26,890 nucleotides of DNA from Acanthaster planci (lineage: Eukaryota; Echinodermata; Asteroidea; Valvatida; Acanthasteridae), in contig NW_019091480.1 of NCBI RefSeq assembly GCF_001949145.1, positions 666,266 to 693,155 of the forward strand, given 5' to 3'. This document shows positions 7,521 through 21,200 of the stretch, piece after piece (the stretch's first letter is position 1; each line of letters opens with the position of its first letter). The position numbers and the translations under genes were made by a program. The notes under the pieces are model-generated. The model saw only the letters and a list, made by a program, of their open reading frames with translations, had not been told where the DNA came from and made no database searches.

Positions 7521-10261
7521 TAAGATTTTAGGGGGTGGCACTCTGGGTAATATTGGCTGGGCGACATCGATTCCCTGATTAGGCCTACACTACACGTACT
7601 GAGCTTAGGTCGAGGTTAAAAAAAATGGATGTAAAGTTGACTTAAATTTTGAAGAAGTTTAATACAAGCAAAATTAACTTGGTTGTTAGATGCTAATTGT
7701 GTTGTGAAACGTGGGTAAAAGCTGTATCATACTTGATATACTTGTGACTGTGATTAGTTTTCAGAGAATTCATTAGTAAAATGTAGCTATATAATAAGAT
7801 TGATATATCATTACAACTTGCGAAACACAAGAAATAAGAAAAAAATTACCTTCATGACCTACCTTAGCAACCGACGAATAACGAAGCCAAGTTTGTACAA
7901 ATAGCCGAGTAAAAAAAATTACACGCACAAAATTGTATAGTCAAAGTAAAATGTACATAGAGCTGTGCTTATGATTTCACGTGTAGTAGGCGTATAGTCG
8001 ATAAAGAACACAAAATCATAAATGATTCAATTTTTACAACGGAATGCTTATCGCACTGAAGCCTTTTTCAATTCTTTCCATTCCTTAAACACTCTTTAAA
8101 AAACCCTCCAAAATCCTTCACTGATCCTCAACTTTACAGCAATAGCGATCATTGAAGGAACATACTCCCGAAGTAAAACATACGCGAATTTGTTTTTCCA
8201 AAATCGAATTTTAGATTTTCACATTTCTAGATAGTAAAATTGTTATAGAGATTCCTTCAGTTGTTTCAGTTTTGAAGCAACGGTCAATAAATATGGTACA
8301 AAAGTAAGGGAATCTCAAAAGTTGTCAAAATTTCAAATTTAACCCTTCTAATACTGGACAGTTTAGTCACGTTGCCACTTGTTTTTGCCCCATTAGACAG
8401 CGCCCTCTACATCACAATGCAAAAAGCAGTTGTATTATTTTGCATGGTATCCGGGGTAGACCCGTAAATAGGGCCCTACGCGTATGTTCCGTCGAGTGTC
8501 GTGGGGGGTCTATCTATGCAGGCTATATGTATCTTTTCCAGGGGCCCAAAAGGAGGAAAAAATAATAGTTTTGTTGAGCTTGTTATCGACCTGGATTTAT
8601 ATTTATCTTCGCCATATCAATCATCCACCTTCGCCACGTGAACGCTGCACTGGTGCTTGATATTACAATTTGAACGTTCGTCCTTGGCTATATTTATCGT
8701 GAACTCTCGATATCGATATTCCATCGTCAATCTTCGCCATTTCAACCATGCATTTTCGCACTATTGATCGTCCATCTTGCACCATCCTTGCAATCACTGT
8801 TGAATGATGCTTCTTCAACAAGTCAACCATGGCCCTTGATAAATTGAATGTTCAAACTCCGGTCCTCGCTCGATCGAGCTGGTAAGAATAATGGAGTTTA
8901 ATATGACGACTGTTTCATGTCGAGGGTAACATTTACTATTGATCGGAGACTCAATCTGTACGTTTTGTACTTTGTTTACCAGCCTATTCAAGGGACTTCC
9001 TCTGTACATGTCTCCAATATGATTTTGGTAATTGAAAGTTTGCACAAAACGAGTGAAAAGAATATGGCCAATGACCCAATGAAATGTATCTACGTTCCCC
9101 TTTCTTGTGTGCGCGTGGAACGTCAAATAGATATGGATGCGAGTAATTCTTGTTGTTCAATATCCGAAACATCCAATGCATCATGCATGAGAATTTCTCT
9201 CAACAAATAATTATCTACAGAATGTAAAGAAAAACGTAAGCCTTCCCCTTGAGATGGTCTTTTTCGTGTTATCACTGTACTGTAATCCGGAGAGCCACGG
9301 TTTCGTGTTACTAACATCCGGGGTACCACGCGCGCCTTGACTAGGGCGAGTGCGCGAAAACCCGAGACGATGGTGCCTGTACTGCAAATATATACCTGTA
9401 TTCAGTTCCAAACGTTGATACTTAAGAGGTGATATCCCGATGGATTGTAAAAGTATTGGAGGGATTCCTCTTCCTCTGATATCGATGGTCAAGTTGTTAA
9501 TTTTGTTTGTAAAACAGTTGAATTTTAATCATCACTTAATCACTATGATCTATGATAGCTAAGCGCACGCCTTGGGGGGGGGGGTCCGTAAGAATGTGAC
9601 AAACATATAAACAATTTAAGTGGCTCATTGATGAGAGTTATTTTCAAGAAGACTGAGATGTCCACCCCTTTCGCCTCTCTTATTTCAGCTTTTAGTTTTC
9701 TTTTCCATGAAAAAAGTCTGTTAAAGTTGATCTTGAAAGCCTTGATTGCAACCTCGTCTGCATCATTCCCTCCAGGCTTGTTCAGCTTACATGTAAAGCG
9801 ACAGAGTCGGATATGGCTTTGTGGCCAAGTGCATCAATAATGCTATTATGCCAATAATGCTATTATGCATCCGGTATAAAAGATTCATAACATTTAACAA
9901 GAAATATGCTGACAAATAAATTGATGCCGGCTGTGCACTCTATACAGGAGAGAAAAGAATAGTATCAAAACTTCAAATCCTAGGTGCGCTAGTGCCTGTA
10001 TATGTATATGCATCTGAAGCATGGAAGACCCAATGGAAACACACATGAGCCTAGTATTTCGGTCACGTGGGGTTACGTTTGGTTTGTTTACGTTTTGCAA
10101 TGCGTAGCACGATTCCTAGCGGAGATGTCACATGACATTTAGCAGCAGCTAAAGCTTTGTGATAACGAGAGGTCCTCCAAGCTTTAGTGACATGTATTGA
10201 AACCCTTTGGACTTTTAACATCGGCAATATATAGGCCAACGCCGTTTTACGTACACTACAG
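7521..10261. other. Intergenic region, no gene supported
   Basis: Mostly A/T-rich sequence with short frames only, none with a recognisable domain. Points noted: repeated TTCGCCAT(A/T)TCAA(C/T)CAT-like phrases at about 8608-8760, a GC-richer patch at 9270-9370, an 11-base G run at 9574-9584, and a direct repeat of AATGCTATTATGC at about 9838-9869. None of these points to a gene. Confidence 0.4.
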
Positions 10262-10475
10262 CCGCCCAGCCTGGGTTGAACTCAACCCTGGGTGGACCCA
10301 GTTCAATCAATCCGGTTTTGTTTCAGACTTGTTTCTTGTGAACCGAGTCTACAATTAATATTACTGGGGTGAGCTCAACCCGGAAATGGGCACCAAAGTT
10401 TTTCAAACTGGGTTGGAAATTCTCAACCCTGGTCCGGAGCAGGGTTGAATTCATCCCCGGTTGAAGTCTGTCGAT
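10262..10475. repeat. Cluster of four GGGTTGA-type near-palindromes
   Basis: Four copies of a near-palindrome with arms like GGGTTGA and TCAACCC occur at 10273-10288, 10366-10381, 10410-10429 and 10442-10457. The spacer is 2 bases in three copies and 6 in the third. Partly matching half-sites lie between them. This could be the inside of a MITE or a set of binding sites; no coding frame overlaps it convincingly. Confidence 0.65.
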
Positions 10476-13400
10476 CTCAGGATTAATACAGATACTTGAA
10501 TACTTTTCAAGTGTGAATCCTTACCAGTTTTTAAACTTGCGTCAAACCCTGACATTTGTCTAGTGTGAAAAAGCCTTATGTCGCATTTCCGCCCCACGTA
10601 AAATTCCAACTGTGCGCGCAGCACTGTAGTTCTTTTTCAAGCACAAATTAACACCACTAAAGCAAAAATCCGTAGATTACGGGGTTAAAAAAAGAAAAGT
10701 TGGCCAGACTGGTATTATTGCATGCATAAGTCCCAGATATAAATCCCACCAATACATGCTCCAAGCAAGATAGGATCCAGGTACCGTAAGACCCATAGGC
10801 TCGGTCAGGGGCCTACTTAAGAAAACGTTATGGAAATTTTCAAGGCACTAGAACCTTCATTAACTTTCAAGTTTGCTAAATTGCATGCCAATAATGAACG
10901 AAGAATAGTAGGCTACAAAGTGAATGGCTAATATTGTTCACCATTGGCCAAAGCAATTGCCTGAAAGTAAAAGGTCACGCAGTGAGCTTGCGGAAACTAT
11001 GCGCGGTCCGCTTGTGAGGATTATACATGGGGCCGTCCTTTCACGTTCTACAATTTTGGGAAGAATGATTTTTAACTACAACACCCCAAGAAACACTCAT
11101 CTCGGAATTTTCCCTCAAGTTATATTTTGAAGAAGTCACCTGCTGGAAATACGTAATAAACGAATTTCATGAACGACCTTTCACTTGCGGCAATATCGTT
11201 CCGCGGTCTCCTCGTTCATGCGTGTTCGTTTAATTGTTCATGCGTGTCCGTTTAATTCATCCCCGAAAAACGACATTGTAGAACGTTGCATAAACTTACC
11301 TACCCGAAGTCGTTGGGTTCTAGATTCAGTCTAGTTGACCTGACGCAGTTATGGGTGCACCACTACAAATAAATTCCCATAGACAGCAATGATAAATCCC
11401 CACACTTTGCAATTATTTTAAAAATACTCACAACTCCCACAGGTGTCCAGGCTGCACAGAAATACGATGATCGACATGTCCCCTTTCATTTCCCTTTCAA
11501 TTTTCGGGGGGTTGACCAATGAATTTTTGAGAAATTTTCACCAGAAGCAGACCATCCCTAAAAATGAAGAAAATGTCCCTGCCCAGAAAAGTAGCCATTT
11601 TGAAAAAACATCCCTCTGCAAAACGGCCAAATAGGCTTAGTGCCATTTCCGGACCCGACTGCATTCAAATTCCTCAGAATTTGAAGCCCAAAGTCCGGGC
11701 CAGGGGTTCAGTGCCATATTTCTCCAATTCCTCAATTTCATGGCTCTCTACTATACAATATTTTGAGTGTATAACTATTATTAATGAGCTCGGCGGACAT
11801 ATTTAGGCCTAGGTCCTTTTTGCGTGGGTGCACCCTTATTGTCAGCAAAGATTAAATTAAGCATTAGAACCTATCGTAAAGGGGATCACTGTTTTAAGTT
11901 GATTTCTCTATAAATTTAAAACCCTTCAAATATTTGCGTCTATTTTTATTTTGGCTTTTGCCGAAAAAGACCATCAAGTATAAATCCGTAACTGTACGTC
12001 TGCGAGCGGGACCACCATATTGGACTTCACGTACTGTACATGTATTTTATATTTTGGGAAGTGATAGGTCGATTTTTGGCAGGATATATCTCTCTTCTAG
12101 GTCAATTAATTTTTCAGTTTCTATAATTTGACATGCCAGCAAATATTTTTTACCAAAGACTTTTTTACGAGCCGAATTTAAAGAAGTTAACTGCAGTCTG
12201 CATGGCGCGCGGTTCTCGGCACATGCGCAATCATTCACGGTAACCTGAGCGCGTGAAGTTTGCATATGCTTGGAATTATTCGGGTAATTTTTGCCAGATT
12301 TACAAGACTAGTTTCTGGCAGTTCGTCTCTTGTGAATTTAGCTCCCTCCTATCCTACTGGTGCTGCTAATCGGTTGTGCTCGCCATCTCGCACGCACGGT
12401 GCACCTGCCAAACAGTAAAACCAGTCTTGGGGGGCCTAATTCCAGGCCTTCTTTTAGTACAAAGACAGAAGAGCGTTCGGTGTTGGCTATGAGGTGACGG
12501 ACGGCGTTCGCTGAATTAGTCACGTAATGTTTGCGATGTCTATGGTTCACGGTGCATTTCCATTATTGATCTTGGCCAAATCAATGTTGGCTATGTGGAA
12601 GTTACGCAGACAGGCAGCTCCTACTCAAAACACCGGCGGGCTACAGTAGCCGAAACGGCACCCCTCGGCATGGGTAACTATACGCACAGTTGAAGAATGC
12701 CAGTCATAAAATTCCATGAAGTCATTTTTCGATTGTGAAAAAATCCCGTTTACTTAATCTGGCCCATTCGAAACAATGCTGTGGCAACATATGAAAAGAA
12801 GAGATAGCAGTACCAAAGAGTAAAAACGGGAACGTTTGTTTAGAGCACATGTAAACAAAATTTGTTTAATAATTTACATGCAATCTAAGTGCGTCACGCA
12901 CAATTCGCTCTGAACACGCTGCCATTCATCGTTTAATCAACTGCAACTGCTTGCCCACGTTTTTTAAAGAGCAACCCCAACAGTAGAAGAAAATAAGAAA
13001 CCTGACCGCAGTACGTTTACTTGGATCCCATTATAGACATCTATGCCACATAAACCCAGATTCAGCAATATTTTTGGTTTAAAAAAATCACTTTTGAGAC
13101 CCGTTTCTGCCGAACGCCGTCATGGCTACGCGTATGTTCACTCCCATGCCCTTGTGCACAGCTTAGTTGAGAGATAACGCATGCGCATTCGATCACTTTA
13201 CTGTGGATTTCGAGGCAGGCGACGTTGGACATCCTTCCGACACTTCTTTCCGCAGCTGGAGGCTATTCTGAATCTGAATCATGTACATGTAGTCGGCAAA
13301 GCCTCCATCAAGAAACATCACACCAGCTTGAGGTTTATTTGGGGCGTGGAGCTAGACATGTCTTCGGTAGCTTATTTTAACAAAATACAAACAAATGAAG

Positions 13401-14239
13401 TTCACAGAGATAACCAGGTAACTAAAAACTAATCAGAAAACATTAAACCACGGTACGTATGCCTATTTCAATGAATCCAGGTGCATAAAATTTGAAACAA
13501 ATTCTGAAAACAGGTGGAAAGGCTTGCGGTAGCACCATGCGAAGGAATATATCTCTCTTATGAGTATGTGTGGTTGTGGTTTAGAAAAGAACCGGAAGTA
13601 TGTATGGAGCGTCCAAAGTGGACAACCTCATTTTCTCATTTTCTGTTAGTAGATTTTCGGGATTTTGGACTTTGCCTAAAGAATTTTCAAACTTTCACAG
13701 GGGTGGACTGTGAGAAAAGTAACACTGCACCAGCATGACTCCACAATCACAGTTGATACTGATATCTTTCCACAGCTCGTTTCACTTTATTTCCACAACT
13801 TTTCTGCCACCCACGTGAAGGGCTTGGGCAGATCACATCACACTTGTGGAGCAAAAACCATGGCTGACGTGTATTCAACCTGATTTATGAACAGTCTGTT
13901 GACATGCTAATGTTATGAATGCAAGCAATTTGCATTTTGCGGAAACAAGAGAGGGCGTATTTTTACATTCTGATAATTGTCCTTTGGTAGGAACTCCCCA
14001 TGTATGCGTGCGGGATGTGCTGGGTACACGCGACCAATTTCTGTTTAAGTATATGGTCACTTAGTGTGTACACGAGTCCGCTTGAGAAACATCCACCAGC
14101 CTGTCTCTTATTTGTCGATGACGGTGCACTTCAACTCAAGGTGGAGAAGGTCAAGTGCTCGCTTAGTTTAAATGTACTTGCGAAAACAAGATTGTGATAT
14201 GCAGTTAGTTATGACAAAAAGTCCATCGAGAGTTTTGTT
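10476..14239. other. Intergenic region, no gene supported
   Basis: About 3.8 kb of A/T-rich sequence with scattered short frames lacking recognisable domains. Two NRF1-like CATGCGCA stretches occur (about 12222 and 13183). The second is followed by a plus-strand frame (13181-13432) of unknown nature with no domain I can name. The distal 3' UTR of SF3A3 may end near the right limit. Confidence 0.4.
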
Positions 14240-14245
14240 TTTATT
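14240..14245 (-). terminator. SF3A3: Candidate poly(A) signal of SF3A3 (AATAAA)
   Basis: This is the first canonical AATAAA on the minus strand after the SF3A3 stop, about 0.9 kb downstream. A variant ATTAAA lies nearer, at 14679-14684. Which one is used cannot be told from the sequence. Confidence 0.25.
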
Positions 14246-15138
14246 CCGATTTTTTGAAAACCCTAACAACTCCCTACAGGGAACTTTTATACTGAATACT
14301 CAAATATACTCCACCGTAAACCAACTGGTGATCTAAGGTGGCACAGGCCCCTTCTTGAACAACAGTGACTGTTCTCTACCTTTCTCACTCCTCCAAACCC
14401 CTCCTTGAACCTCCACGGGGATAATGGAAAATCTTGGGGTGTTAGTGTTTAAGAGTCCATGCCAAGTAAATTTTGATATGAGATTTTTGAAAAATCCCTC
14501 TCATATGTCCTACTTGAGGCTTTTCAAAGTTTTGTTTCGCCATTATGAGGGCCATTTTGAAGGAGCATTTCTGGCTTTTGTGCAAATGTGAATTTATATA
14601 TTCCTGAAGAAATGTTTGATCTCATTTCAAAAAGCTGCCTCAATTTGAGGGTAATTTCAGCACAAACATTTGCCAGAGTTTAATTTTGATGTTTTACCAT
14701 CTGACATTTTCTTTTTCTCCGGTAATTTGCTGGTGTTTCAGTTCATGACAGTTGGCCAGTAAACAAAGTTGTATACAAAGATATTTTTGGTGAGCACATT
14801 TGCACTCGCTATTTGAGCAGAAAAACCCTCATAATAAAGTGACTTCCTGAAATGACTTAACATTAACATGACAACCGTCAGGAAAAGCACAGAAAATGTT
14901 ACATGTTTAAAAAACTTCACTATTTAAACGTACATTTAAGAGAGTACAGATTAAGAAAAATACGTTGCAGGGACCCTTTGATCAACATTTCCCACGACGG
15001 AAGTTCAACAGACCAGTTTTTTTCTTGATCATTCGATGTTAACAGAAACCAAAAATACTATTTTACACAAAAAAAACTTCCAAAAGGATTCTCACTACTG
15101 AATGAAAACAGAAAGTTGGAAAGTTGGAACCCCAGCTC

Positions 15139-15216
15139 TTACAGAAGTCCCTGTCTCTTGAGATCCTCAAAGACTTTCTTGTTGACGACGTTACCGCTTG
15201 AATCTTCAAACTCCTC
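15139..15216 (-). CDS. SF3A3: SF3A3 coding exon 15 (terminal)
   Basis: Residues 478-502, [20 protein letters not shown], then RQGLL and TAA (15141-15139). Acceptor ATTTAG. The end matches the invariant C-terminus of the family. Confidence 0.95.
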   Translation of the reverse strand, partial: EEFEDSSGNVVNKKVFEDLKRQGLL

Positions 15217-18200
15217 CTAAATGAACGGAAATGAGGAGATTAACAGTGAGTTGACTGGTTCTACTTTGAACTTTTATTTCAAAATGCTCCACAACTTTCA
15301 CAACAAAAAAAATTTGGAAATTTTTACAGCAATTTCAATCTGATTTCAGAAATCACTCTCAAATAATTTGTCCCTGAAAAACATTGCTGGGTCTACGAGT
15401 GGGGATTTTGGACGGGCCTCTGTTGAGCATTGGTGGGGGTTCTTGTCATCTGTCTCCTGAAAGTATGGCAGGACTGGGCTCTAAACTTGCAAACTCTGAA
15501 CATTTGGCCATGTTCTTGTTCACAACCAAAGAGGAATTGTGAACAATGACACGAGACTAATTGACCAATGGGCCTACATGTACCTCAGTGTCTGGACGCC
15601 ATCGCTCAGATGACTTGGCTTCTTTCAATTTCTCCCACACTGTAGGGCAACAGAGAAAATCAGGAGTCAGAGAATACATCAAAAATTTCAGAGCTGCTTG
15701 TGTTAAAAACAATGCGTTATCTCTTCGCGCAAAATGCTGCCTGAAATTCTTGGAGCGTCATCCTTTACACTGTTGTCTAACTTTACAGTTCTCAGAAGAA
15801 AAGAAAGGTTTTAAGGTGTGAAAATCAATGATAAATATCCACCAAGAATTAATTTAAAGTCAAAAAGTTTCTTGTTATTTTATTTGTTTGAAACAAGTGT
15901 TTCCAGGCTGAAATGTGAGTATGAGTTCATGTCTAGGCCCATGCCTCAAAACGTTTCACCAATGTATGGTCCCCCTGTGGAACTTACAGGAGAGCGCATC
16001 TTCAATCAGCGTCACATTCGCGAAGTGAGCCGTGTTAGGAATGCCCAGGCAACGCATTCCGTGAGCATGGCGCCATTCCTGGAAATGGGAAAGTAACAGC
16101 AGTCAAATTTTCCACACGAGAGCGCTATTTTCAAACCTTAGAAAACCTTAATTTGAAGTTGCTGTGTCATGGTCAAGTGTTTTTTCCCTTGAAAGTCTTC
16201 AGTAAACAGATGCATAGCATAACAAATCAAGCTTGAGCTGACTGGCCGTGACTGTACAACTTCACAACGCCGTGCCTGAACTGTCGATGATTGAAAAGCC
16301 ATCTTTACCTACCACTCGCCTGCTTCTGTCTGTTGACTGAATGTGACTTATCACAGTGCTGACCACAGTTATGATCAACTGAAGTCAATTGAATGTTTGA
16401 TTGTCTGTGATTGTTACAACAAAAAGAGGTTAAACTATGAAGATTTTGCTCTAAGTACATCCTGCAGTCAAAGAATTCCAAGCGTCCACTCACAGCAAAG
16501 TGTCTCTGGAATGCCTTGGGGCCTCGGTAGGTCTGGTTACCACAGATCTCACAGGAGTACGTGATGTTTAGACCATGCAACTTGTACAACCAGTATGGAA
16601 TGGGCTGCAGGATGTAATAGACAAATGAGGCTAGTCTGGTACTGTCTGCTGATGAGTGCACGGCAAATGTGACAAATCGAAAGGTCTATTTGAGGCAAAG
16701 CCAAATGAAATTATTCTTTCCACTGCACAGATACATGTGAAAATTGATTTCACACTATGCCTGAAAAAGCTGTTAAAAAATGGCATTATAAAAAGGACAG
16801 TGGAATGTGCTACAGAGTGGGAAAAGTACAAAACACCGCACAAAAACTTTGGCAACCATGGACTCTTCATGCAGTGCCAAAGTCACATACTTCTCACCAA
16901 CTGTGCAGCATTATAGCTTAACATTGTAAATACTGGCCTTTGGCGACAATGGCATCTGGGAAATGGAACATGAAGTACACATGTATACCAGAGCCTACAG
17001 TTTGAGATTGTTGGCCTACCTTGCCGTCCCATCCGAGGGGGAGGTTCTTGGGATTGTAGATGACCTCGTTGTCGTCGTCATCACTGTCGCTGTCACTGTA
17101 CTGTTCCTCTTCGTCATCTTCGCGCTCGGCGTCCGTGCGTGCCTGCTTGCGCTGGATGTTCTCGCGTGTTGCCAACCGTTGCTCCTGACAACATAGATTC
17201 AGTTGGGCATTAGCATGCATACACGTAGCTCCACTCATGGGTGAACTTGCCACCATATTAAACATTTTTAAACAAGTACTGAGTTAACTGTGCTTGGTTT
17301 ATGCAATTTGGAATTGACAGAAAAGTTGTAAACAAGATTACCATGATCCCTCATTCGTATTCATAATCAAGAGCCCAACTACCAGTGGTCCATTCACTAC
17401 CACGTGCAAGCTGCTATTTTGGCAGTTCAGCAGGCACAAGCAAGAGGCTCCCCACACAGGTCAAACACTCCTGTATACTGTTCTGTCGCCCAGCTCCCTT
17501 GCGCGACAGTTCACTGTGCATGTGCTTTATAGAGAAATCCCTCAATGATCACGCTGCATTGGACATGTTGGGAGGCATATGTGAATGTCGCCCTAACATA
17601 TGGTGATGCCATATGTATCAGGTCTGGCAAAACAAATATGACATACCTGATTCCAGGTTGATTGTCAATGTCAGTTCTCTACAGAGCTAGACGTTGATAA
17701 ACTGGTTTCTTCAGCTTCACCTTTGGAACAAGTTTGTCAACTTGCAGTGTATAGGAGAGTTAATATCAACCCTCCATCCTGGAAACATGTAATAATTCTC
17801 TCCCTGGGCCAACTCACCCCAAGCAGCTCGGCAAAGAAGTAGACCTGTGCCTCTAGGAATGCTATATCCTTCTGCTTGCCGCTGTTATCTCTGTAATGGA
17901 TGCCAAACAGGAAATGAAAAGGTGAGTATGAAAATGGAAAAAGGCAACAAATCAGGGAACACTAAACAGGTCTGAAACTTGTCTGCACATGTTCTCTATA
18001 GGAGACAGTTTATAAGGGATCTGTGGGAAGCAATGAAAAATGTGTATTTTCAAACAAACTTGCTCGCTGATGAGGATAAATCCGGGACCAATTTTTCTTA
18101 GGGGGACCAAAAACTTCAGTATTTTTTCATGTGTCCTTTTATGGGCTTTTTACAAGCTTCGTCTAGGAAGGGAACTGAAATACACCAAAAATTGCCTTTT

Positions 18201-21200
18201 TCTCATAAAAAAGGGGGAGGGACATGGCCTCTGTTGCTACCCACATCCACCCTTGCTCCATGGAAGTCAAGGCTCTTGGGCCTATTCCAATTACGAAAAT
18301 GGATGCGCTGGGTCACACTGAGCAAAAGACAATGGGCAATTGTGACTCTTCCATAAGCCAGCCCTATTTCCCATTAGTCGTAATAGTATCACCCACAGTG
18401 TAAGGAACTGTCCATGAAGTATGCACACGTGAGGGTGGGCGGCGACAATGCATACGGGGGGGGGGAGTGACGACACCAACGTTGCATGATAAAATTGCAG
18501 TTAACCCCTTCGCTACGGAGGACTGCTACTACCACACCAGTGTGCAGATTAGTGCATACCACACAAACACTCTATTCACCATGCAGCTGCTGGTTCAATG
18601 GGGCCTGCTGCTGGACAAAGCCCTCCATTCAGGGCATACCACAGCCCAGCAGTTGCGGTCAAAATAATTCTGCCGTGAAGGGGTTAATAAATTGATGTGG
18701 AATTAATTTCCCTACTCATACCAATAATCAAAAATCATTATAGACAGGGTACATGTACCTTCACCCCCATGTGGATCTAACCATGACCAGTGCCATCAGT
18801 CTGATAGGCCCAAAGGGCAAAATGGAATGCCCATGCACCCCGGTACAGGAGGAAGAGGTTTGGAGTCCCTGTATATAGCTGGCTTTTTGTACAAGGTTTC
18901 CTTGACTATTCCTCTTCCTTTGACGCTAGAAGACCCCAACCCCAAAATGCCTCTAAACTTCTTTTTCAGAGATGACGAAACGTCCTGCGTCCACAGAACG
19001 TCTTCCTTTCCTGCATCGTGTGGACATCTGTTCACAAGTTCACACTAGGTATGCAAGGTTAGCGCACTGGGGTGAACAGAACCATACATACTTTTTACCC
19101 CCCTTTCCAGTTTTGCTCTTGGCAAACAGCGAGGTGTCCAACTGGTCCATGGGTACTCCTTTGGTGCTGAAGAGACGGTGAGCTCTCTCTTCCAGAGTCC
19201 CACCACACTTCAGGCCCAGCGCCATCAAGGCCGATTTCAGACGATCCAGACCCAGCGAGGCCAATTCCTTGATAAGAAAAGGGTAAAGATTGGATGGAAA
19301 AGACAAACCTTTCAGATTGAAAGACCTGGTTTGTGATAGTATCAATCTCACTCGAGGTTCTTGATCCCGAGTTATCTACGTACCTCAGAAGAGGAGAAGG
19401 CAGACAGATCCAGATGGGCTCCTGCATGTGCCAAGGCACTGGCTGCCTCTTTCTGAAAGAGAAATAGAAAGTAACACACTGGCATCATTAGATTCCAAAT
19501 GCGGAATCGACATCAGGGGTATGTAGGGCCACGGTGGCTGGTTACATGTAGGTGGTGATGCAGTTTGGGAATTGGGCAGTGGGTTGGTGGTCAGCAGGTG
19601 GGGATGACCTCATCCCAATGGGGTCAATCATTCGAACACCTCCAAACTTTGGGTGCTTATGTTAATGAGGAAAAGCCTGGTGCTTGATTGCGGTTTTAAG
19701 CAGCATTCACCTTAATATGGTTTCTGGGCGGAAATGCAAATTTCTTGTGGTAACTCTGTGGACTTACCCCCCACCCTGGGAAGGTACCCCCTTCCCACTG
19801 CGTCTCAAAATCAGACTTGACTTTGTCCAGTTCCTCCGACATGTCCAGCAAGGGTTTGAGACGGCGTGTATAGCCCTGCAGATAGTCCAGCAAGAGCTCC
19901 AGATATCTGCAATAGTGACATTATGCCAAGTAATTGTAAAATATCCACAAATCTTTTGAATAAAAAACAAACCAATGAAAAAGGATTTTCAGGATATTTG
20001 GAAGAACTCAAGATAGAGCATACATGTTGACCAACAGACCTACTGGTACTCTCATTATCAGACGTACATGTACCTTCTGTATTCTGCATTTTTGCGGTCT
20101 TTCGGGATGCCAAAGAGCTGATCAAAAGTCGCCAGATAGGTCAGGTAATCAATTTTCTGAATTGGAGAAAGAAGAATGAGAAGAAAAGTCTGCCATCATA
20201 AAGGTTCTTCATCATTTTAGTCAAAATTTCTGTTATTACCGGTAGCTAAACAAGCTTGTAGGTCCAACAGTTAAGCAACATTAACAGCAACGACCAGCAG
20301 CCGATTTCATGAAACTTTAGTACCTGTGTAATACGTTCTATGTACTGTAATTATGATTGATTTTGAGAAAGGTTGCTGAGCTGCACAATGTTTTTATTAA
20401 CATGCCTTGGACGAGAATAATCACAGTTTTCAAAATATCTGTTCCTTTTAAATATCACAGCCGTCATTAAACTGTCGTTGCTTGTAAATGAACTCAGCAG
20501 GCCATTCTGCACATGTAAGTTTTCATCTTTCAGTTGTCGCAACCTGGTAGAAAATCGCCAAGTTCTCTCACATCCAGACAATTTTTGATACCTCCACAAA
20601 CAAATCTGTACATTTCTCATACAAACCGACTTAAAGTTGCACAATGATTACTCGATAAAATTGTTTGTTTCTGATCTGTTCAGTGTAATTTACGCAACCG
20701 AACATGAATGCGTAAGGTACATGCCATAATGCACTCAGTAGTACATGCATTCATGCGCAAAGTAAATATAGACAGAACATAAGTCACATGAACACACCTA
20801 CATGTACTGTGCCTTTTTGGATGATAACCTGTTTTCACTCAGCAAATGTTTTGTGCTAAGCAAAGTCATAAGCTCATTCTTCAAAAAAACTTGGGAAAGA
20901 CATTCTGTGTTTTTCTCTGAGAAACTTGAGAGAGAGTGACCAACCATAACCTCCTTGGCTTTGCCACAAGGATCCTTTATGAATCCTGAAACTTCTCCAC
21001 TTCACAGGACACCAACTGCACATTGTACTGGCACATTTAGGGCCGTGACATCCCATGCAAAGTACCAGTAGAAGTGGCAAATCCTCAAAAAACCTCCTGA
21101 TTCAGATTTATAAAATCTGACTACTTATTTCCCTCACTTACAAAAATGTAAACATCTTTGCACAATGCCATCCCACAAGAAGATATACAAGAAATAAATC

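Noticed and set aside
7521-14239. Short frames of 60-103 codons in the intergenic region as genes
   Set aside because: None shows a domain, a convincing signal peptide with splice context, or homology that I can recognise; all are within chance length for A/T-rich DNA.
16918-17265. Longer minus-strand protein around SF3A3 exon 11
   Set aside because: Only the stretch between the TTGTCAG acceptor and GTAGGC donor matches SF3A3; the rest is intron read-through.
19268-19351. Extension of SF3A3 exon 9 upstream as an open frame (to 19351)
   Set aside because: The residues before ELASLG do not fit the family, and a TATCAAG acceptor after a pyrimidine tract joins exon 8 in frame.
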